This document shows positions 6,665 to 9,888 of a stretch of DNA of 9,888 nucleotides, piece by piece. Source of the DNA: Bacteroidales bacterium (lineage in GTDB: Bacteria > Bacteroidota > Bacteroidia > Bacteroidales > WCHB1-69). Position 1 is the first letter of the stretch; every line of letters starts with the position of its first letter. The DNA lies in NCBI GenBank assembly GCA_017964755.1, contig JAGCRI010000104.1, positions 1 to 9,888 of the forward strand, read 5' to 3'. The notes under the pieces are model-generated. The model saw only the letters and a list, made by a program, of their open reading frames with translations. It was not told where the DNA came from and searched no databases. A program made the position numbers and the translations under genes.

Positions 6665-8137
6665 GTTTTTGAATTTCTTTTCGTATTGTTTCAAAAACTC
6701 CTCAATATTACTCATCTCTATCCTGCGGTTGAGAATTATCTCTTTTGTCTCGTTGTCAAAAATTATCATTGACGGAGTACCGCTTTCATATATATTATAG
6801 GCGTGCATATAGTCAATATTAGCTTTCATTCCACCGACATTGATCCATTTCACCTGTTTTTCTTTCAAATATCTCTTCCAACGGGCAATATCCTCATCAG
6901 CAGAAACACCGTAAACATCGAAATTGCGGACACCGGCTGTCTCCAGAGAATCGTAAACCTGTTTCAGCTTGCTGGTCTCCTTGTTACAAGTCGGACAGTC
7001 GGGGTCATAGAACCAAAGTATCACATAAGGTTTTGTCATTCTGTAAGATGAATACCATCTGCGATAATCGTCAGTTTGGGTTGTGTCCGGCATTATTATT
7101 TCGGGGGCGATTTTCCCAATCAGCACCGGCTCAAGGTTTTTCACGCGCTTCTCATACTTCTTTATCATATCTTCATCAAGCCATGTAGCCTTGCCTTTCA
7201 ACTGGTTTTCCTTGGCAATATGAACAAAAACTGCGTCATGGCCTATCACTTTGCTTGACTCAAAGCGATATGTAATCCATTCCAACATAAAACGGAAAAA
7301 CACAGAGTCGGGGCGAGCCATATCAAGCGCCTTATCAACATATTTGCAAATTGTGTCTGACGGCTGATAATAGAGGGTTTTCGTGAAATATTCCTTCAGT
7401 TTCGGTTCAATAACAGGGGTATATAAAAGCCTGCTATCGGTCATGTCGATATTGTCAAAATAGTGGTTCAGGTAATAATTGAATTTGAAATTCGAGTCAA
7501 TAGTTCCGTCTTGGCGCACCGGCGGCTCAGGTATTTCTATCTGCTGGTATGCCTTCTGCAATTTTGAAAAGAGATAATCAGGATTCCTTTCTATCAACTC
7601 CCAAATAAAAGCTGTCATCACAGAATCCAACGCCTTAATCTGCGCTTTGCATTCGTCAGCTTTCTTTTTGTTATTCTTTTTTTCATAATTGGCCTGCTGC
7701 TCTTTCAATTCGGTCATCAATTTGCGGCTTTCAGTCCCTTTCTGTTCAAAACGCAACATCTCATCATTTTCCGGCGAACCTTCAACTTTGATTTTCATCG
7801 GGTCATTTGCCGTATCACACTTCATTGTAAAATCCTGCTTTGCTGTCATGATAAAATTCAGATACGGCTTTTTATTCTGACTCACAATCATATACAGACC
7901 TTCCTGATAAGGGGTTTCACTTTTGAAGATGAACACACCGCTCTTAGTGGCGCGCGCCGAATCCTTAAGCATCAGCTTGTCCCTGAAATGAAAAACAAGG
8001 TATGTCATTGTATCCTGCGCCCCTGTAATTTCGAAGCGTAGATTTGCGCCCACAATGGTCTGTGTCTTTTTCCCTTTCTGCGCAAAAACCGATACTGAAA
8101 CCAATGCTACAATAACAAATAGAACTAACTTTTTCAT
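6653..8137 (-). CDS. Secreted TlpA-like thioredoxin-fold protein with DUF4369/DUF5106-type N-terminus (C-P-T-C)
   Basis: This 494-residue exported protein has a signal peptide cut near residue 19 (VSVFA|QK). Residues of about 30-125 resemble the DUF4369 beta-domain common before thioredoxin domains in Bacteroidetes. A Lys/Glu-rich probable coiled coil lies at about 138-175. Next comes a DUF5106-like helical region that includes NHYFDNIDMTDSRLL. The thioredoxin-like domain starts at about Gly341 and carries WFYDPDC-P-T-C with Cys381 and Cys384; Pro455 in GTPSM is the expected cis-proline. It probably takes part in periplasmic thiol-disulfide exchange, reduction or resistance to oxidants, but no substrate can be inferred. 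It follows its paralog with a 20-base gap and no promoter in between, so the two should share a transcript. The ATG at 8137 has only an A-rich upstream sequence, as is normal for the phylum. Confidence 0.88.
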   Translation of the reverse strand: MKKLVLFVIVALVSVSVFAQKGKKTQTIVGANLRFEITGAQDTMTYLVFHFRDKLMLKDSARATKSGVFIFKSETPYQEGLYMIVSQNKKPYLNFIMTAKQDFTMKCDTANDPMKIKVEGSPENDEMLRFEQKGTESRKLMTELKEQQANYEKKNNKKKADECKAQIKALDSVMTAFIWELIERNPDYLFSKLQKAYQQIEIPEPPVRQDGTIDSNFKFNYYLNHYFDNIDMTDSRLLYTPVIEPKLKEYFTKTLYYQPSDTICKYVDKALDMARPDSVFFRFMLEWITYRFESSKVIGHDAVFVHIAKENQLKGKATWLDEDMIKKYEKRVKNLEPVLIGKIAPEIIMPDTTQTDDYRRWYSSYRMTKPYVILWFYDPDCPTCNKETSKLKQVYDSLETAGVRNFDVYGVSADEDIARWKRYLKEKQVKWINVGGMKANIDYMHAYNIYESGTPSMIIFDNETKEIILNRRIEMSNIEEFLKQYEKKFKNKKQ

Positions 8138-8157
8138 TTTATTGTAAATTTTAACTT

Positions 8158-9432
8158 TTATCTCATCAACTGCAATAATTTATCAATCGTGAACTGCTTG
8201 GCGACAATTCTGCGGTTCTCATCAAGGAGAATCACAAATGGGGTTGTCATAATATCAAAATAGTCCTGAAGGTCATAATTGGTGTCACCGCCCGCTAAAC
8301 TTGCATTATGCCATGCGAGGTTGTTGGAATTTACAAAATTCTGCCACTGGTCAAAATCCTCAGTCAAAGCAACCGCAAAGACATCAAAGTCGTATGCTGC
8401 CGCATTTTCTTCATAAATCCTGTTAAGTTTAGGGGTAAGCTCCACACAATCATCGCAATCGGGGTCCCAGATCCACAAAAGCAGGTACTTTGATTTGATT
8501 TCATCAGTACTGATAGTCTTGCCGTCGGCTCCGTAGGCAACGACCGCAGGGACTTCAACGCCGGGCATTAGCTTCCGCGCCCTGCTCACCCTGTTCCCGA
8601 TGATACGAAGCCGCGAGGCATCAAGAAAATCGCATTTCCCTCCTGCACAATATGTGTCATACAAATGAACAAGCACCACGTCATAATTTGGCACATATTC
8701 ACTATAATGTTTAAAAAGCTGCGCCAAATAATGCTGTTTAACCTCTTTATTATCAATTCTTTGCAAAAACAAATCAGTATATTTAACCATTGAATCGGGG
8801 GAAAGCGGGATTATATCAAAATAATCCATGATTTTCTTAGGAACCATCGGCACACGAAGCAACCTTACATCATTAAGGTCAATCTGGTCGAAATAGTGGT
8901 TACAGAGGAAAAATGTATCCGAGCGTGCCGACTCCCCATACCTCGACATAGCCTTAAGAAAAACTGAGAGAAGCGATGTCGGCGACATATCGGCAAAACT
9001 GCGGTAAACGCTTTCGCGTGTGGTCGGCGACAGAACAGTCATCAACGTAGCCTTCTGAAACTCAAAAAAGGTGCTATTCTCCGATGAGTTCTTGATTTCA
9101 CGCCTGCTGCGCAAATCCGCCATAGTAGTCGTTATTGAAAACCGTGAGCCTTTATCCACCACTATTTCCAAATACTCCCTGTCATCAGAGCCGACAATAT
9201 GATAGAAACCTTTAGGAAGAGCTGACTTTGAACGGAAAACGAAAGAGCCGTTCTTGGCAACTGTAGCGCTGTCGGCAACCCAAGTCTCCGTTCCAAAATA
9301 TCCCATGAGATACACTTTTTCAGCAGGAATATCTGAAACTGTTATTTTAATATTGTATCCGTTTTTCTGTGAGAATAGAATAAAATTCACACATAACAAT
9401 ATAACAGTCAATATAATACGTCTCATACTCAT
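8158..9432 (-). CDS. Secreted TlpA-like thioredoxin-fold protein with DUF4369/DUF5106-type N-terminus (C-D-D-C)
   Basis: This is a 424-residue paralog of the next gene on the same strand. A signal peptide (MSMRRIILTV, then a hydrophobic run) is probably cut near residue 21 (ILFS|QK). The DUF4369-like N-domain shows the same KNGSFVFRS / GFYHIV pattern as the paralog. The middle region has NHYFDQIDLNDVRLL, nearly matching NHYFDNIDMTDSRLL there. The thioredoxin-like domain has WIWDPDC-D-D-C with Cys326 and Cys329 and a cis-proline in TTPFV. Two acidic residues between the catalytic cysteines are unusual for TlpA/ResA-type proteins. The frame stays open upstream to 9585, but the -7 box at 9452-9459 places transcription downstream of that, so ATG 9432 (or ATG 9426, two codons on) is the real start. 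It lacks the lysine-rich coiled-coil insert of the paralog, which explains most of its shorter length. Confidence 0.87.
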   Translation of the reverse strand: MSMRRIILTVILLCVNFILFSQKNGYNIKITVSDIPAEKVYLMGYFGTETWVADSATVAKNGSFVFRSKSALPKGFYHIVGSDDREYLEIVVDKGSRFSITTTMADLRSRREIKNSSENSTFFEFQKATLMTVLSPTTRESVYRSFADMSPTSLLSVFLKAMSRYGESARSDTFFLCNHYFDQIDLNDVRLLRVPMVPKKIMDYFDIIPLSPDSMVKYTDLFLQRIDNKEVKQHYLAQLFKHYSEYVPNYDVVLVHLYDTYCAGGKCDFLDASRLRIIGNRVSRARKLMPGVEVPAVVAYGADGKTISTDEIKSKYLLLWIWDPDCDDCVELTPKLNRIYEENAAAYDFDVFAVALTEDFDQWQNFVNSNNLAWHNASLAGGDTNYDLQDYFDIMTTPFVILLDENRRIVAKQFTIDKLLQLMR

Positions 9433-9451
9433 CTCTATTCTATCAAAATGC

Positions 9452-9483
9452 CAAAAGTAACATAAATTACAGTTTTTTGCAAT
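9452..9483 (-). promoter_or_regulatory. Promoter of the two TlpA-like genes, overlapping the 3' end of rfaE2
   Basis: On the minus strand TACTTTTG (9459 to 9452) matches the -7 consensus TAnnTTTG exactly. ATTG (9483 to 9480), 20 bases upstream, is a partial match to the -33 TTTG. Transcription would start near 9445-9448, about 15 bases before the ATG at 9432. The -33 part lies inside the last codons of rfaE2. No terminator is visible between the two genes, so readthrough from rfaE2 is also possible. Confidence 0.6.
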
Positions 9484-9888
9484 TCCCCAAATCATAAAAT
9501 TTTGAAATAACCTTAGTTGAAGAATAACCTTCAACAAAAGGGATAGTAAGCACGCTGCCGCCGTTTTTAACAACGACATCAGCACCTACAATATTATCAA
9601 TGGTATAATCCCCACCTTTTACCAGCACATCAGGCATAACAGCTTTAATAAGTTCAAGTGGAGTATCCTCCTCAAAGACAATATCATAGTCAACCGCTTC
9701 CAACGAAGCCAAGAGCAAAGCCCTATCGTTTTCGCAGTTAATCGGGCGGGAATCGCCTTTCAGCCTTTTCACAGAACTGTCGGAATTAAGTCCCACCACA
9801 AGGCAGTCACCGAGTTCGCGCGCCTGTGCAAGATAACAGGCATGTCCGCGATGCAAGACATCGAAGCAGCCGTTAGTGAAGACAACCT
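9467..9888 (-). CDS. rfaE2: D-glycero-beta-D-manno-heptose 1-phosphate adenylyltransferase (5' end outside the window)
   Basis: The visible part runs in frame from position 9886 to the stop at 9467-9469, about 139 residues. It begins VVFTNGCFDVLHRGH, the nucleotidyltransferase signature in which HRGH is the HxGH ATP-binding motif. It continues with LVVGLNSDSSVKRLKG, RPI, and LVKGGDYT, and then VVKNGGSV and the terminal GYSSTKVI, all typical of RfaE2 or the C-terminal half of HldE. The enzyme transfers AMP from ATP to heptose-1-phosphate, forming ADP-heptose for the LPS inner core. Stand-alone family members are about 160 residues, so probably some 20 N-terminal residues are missing beyond the window edge. 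Whether it is fused to a heptose kinase domain cannot be seen, but Bacteroidetes usually have the separate form. Confidence 0.93.
   Translation of the reverse strand, partial: VVFTNGCFDVLHRGHACYLAQARELGDCLVVGLNSDSSVKRLKGDSRPINCENDRALLLASLEAVDYDIVFEEDTPLELIKAVMPDVLVKGGDYTIDNIVGADVVVKNGGSVLTIPFVEGYSSTKVISKFYDLGNCKKL

Noticed and set aside
1..9888. Search for CRISPR arrays, insertion sequences, tRNA genes, toxin-antitoxin or defence modules
   Set aside because: There are no spaced repeat arrays, terminal inverted repeats, transposase-like proteins or cloverleaf patterns. Every larger open frame is explained by envelope or metabolic genes.

Overview
The window looks like core chromosome of a Bacteroidetes bacterium, most likely order Bacteroidales; I cannot name a genus. 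Four things point there. Promoters match the Bacteroidetes sigma consensus (TAnnTTTG at -7, with a poor TTTG-like -33). Shine-Dalgarno sequences are essentially absent. The membrane-anchored SurA/PpiD-like protein and the two DUF4369/DUF5106-type TlpA-like thioredoxin proteins belong to families typical of the phylum. Composition is moderately AT-rich in genes and strongly AT-rich between them. I see no mobile element, CRISPR array, tRNA or rRNA, and no region whose composition clearly suggests recent transfer.

Left part (1-3294, + strand). The likely last codons of an upstream gene end at 52, followed by a strong intrinsic terminator (83-116). A promoter (-7 box at 217-224) and an AT-rich leader holding a short tandem repeat precede a 723-residue membrane-anchored periplasmic foldase of the PpiD/SurA type, whose parvulin-like regions have lost their hallmark residues. 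A 220-base gap ends in a perfect 11-bp terminator hairpin only 32 bases before a small outer-membrane beta-barrel-like protein, with no obvious promoter in between.

Middle part (3375-6641, + strand). A clear promoter (3375-3404) drives a probable three-gene operon with gaps of 3 and 6 bases: a uridine-phosphorylase-family nucleoside phosphorylase, an unrecognised cysteine-rich lipoprotein, and a complete MsbA-like ABC exporter half-transporter. A weak hairpin at the convergent junction (6635-6664) may end this transcript.

Right part (6653-9888, - strand). Read right to left, the window starts inside rfaE2 (heptose-1-phosphate adenylyltransferase, LPS core biosynthesis). Two tandem paralogous secreted thioredoxin-fold proteins follow, with active sites C-D-D-C and C-P-T-C. 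Their promoter lies across the 3' end of rfaE2 and fixes the start of the first paralog well downstream of the longest possible reading frame.

The common theme is the cell envelope: a periplasmic chaperone, an outer-membrane barrel, a lipoprotein with six non-lipobox cysteines, a lipid A-type flippase, LPS heptose activation and periplasmic thiol-disulfide proteins. I did not find a convincing new system. The best leads are the paired TlpA-like proteins with divergent active sites, the unknown cysteine-rich lipoprotein between a nucleoside phosphorylase and an exporter, and the promoterless barrel gene behind a strong hairpin.
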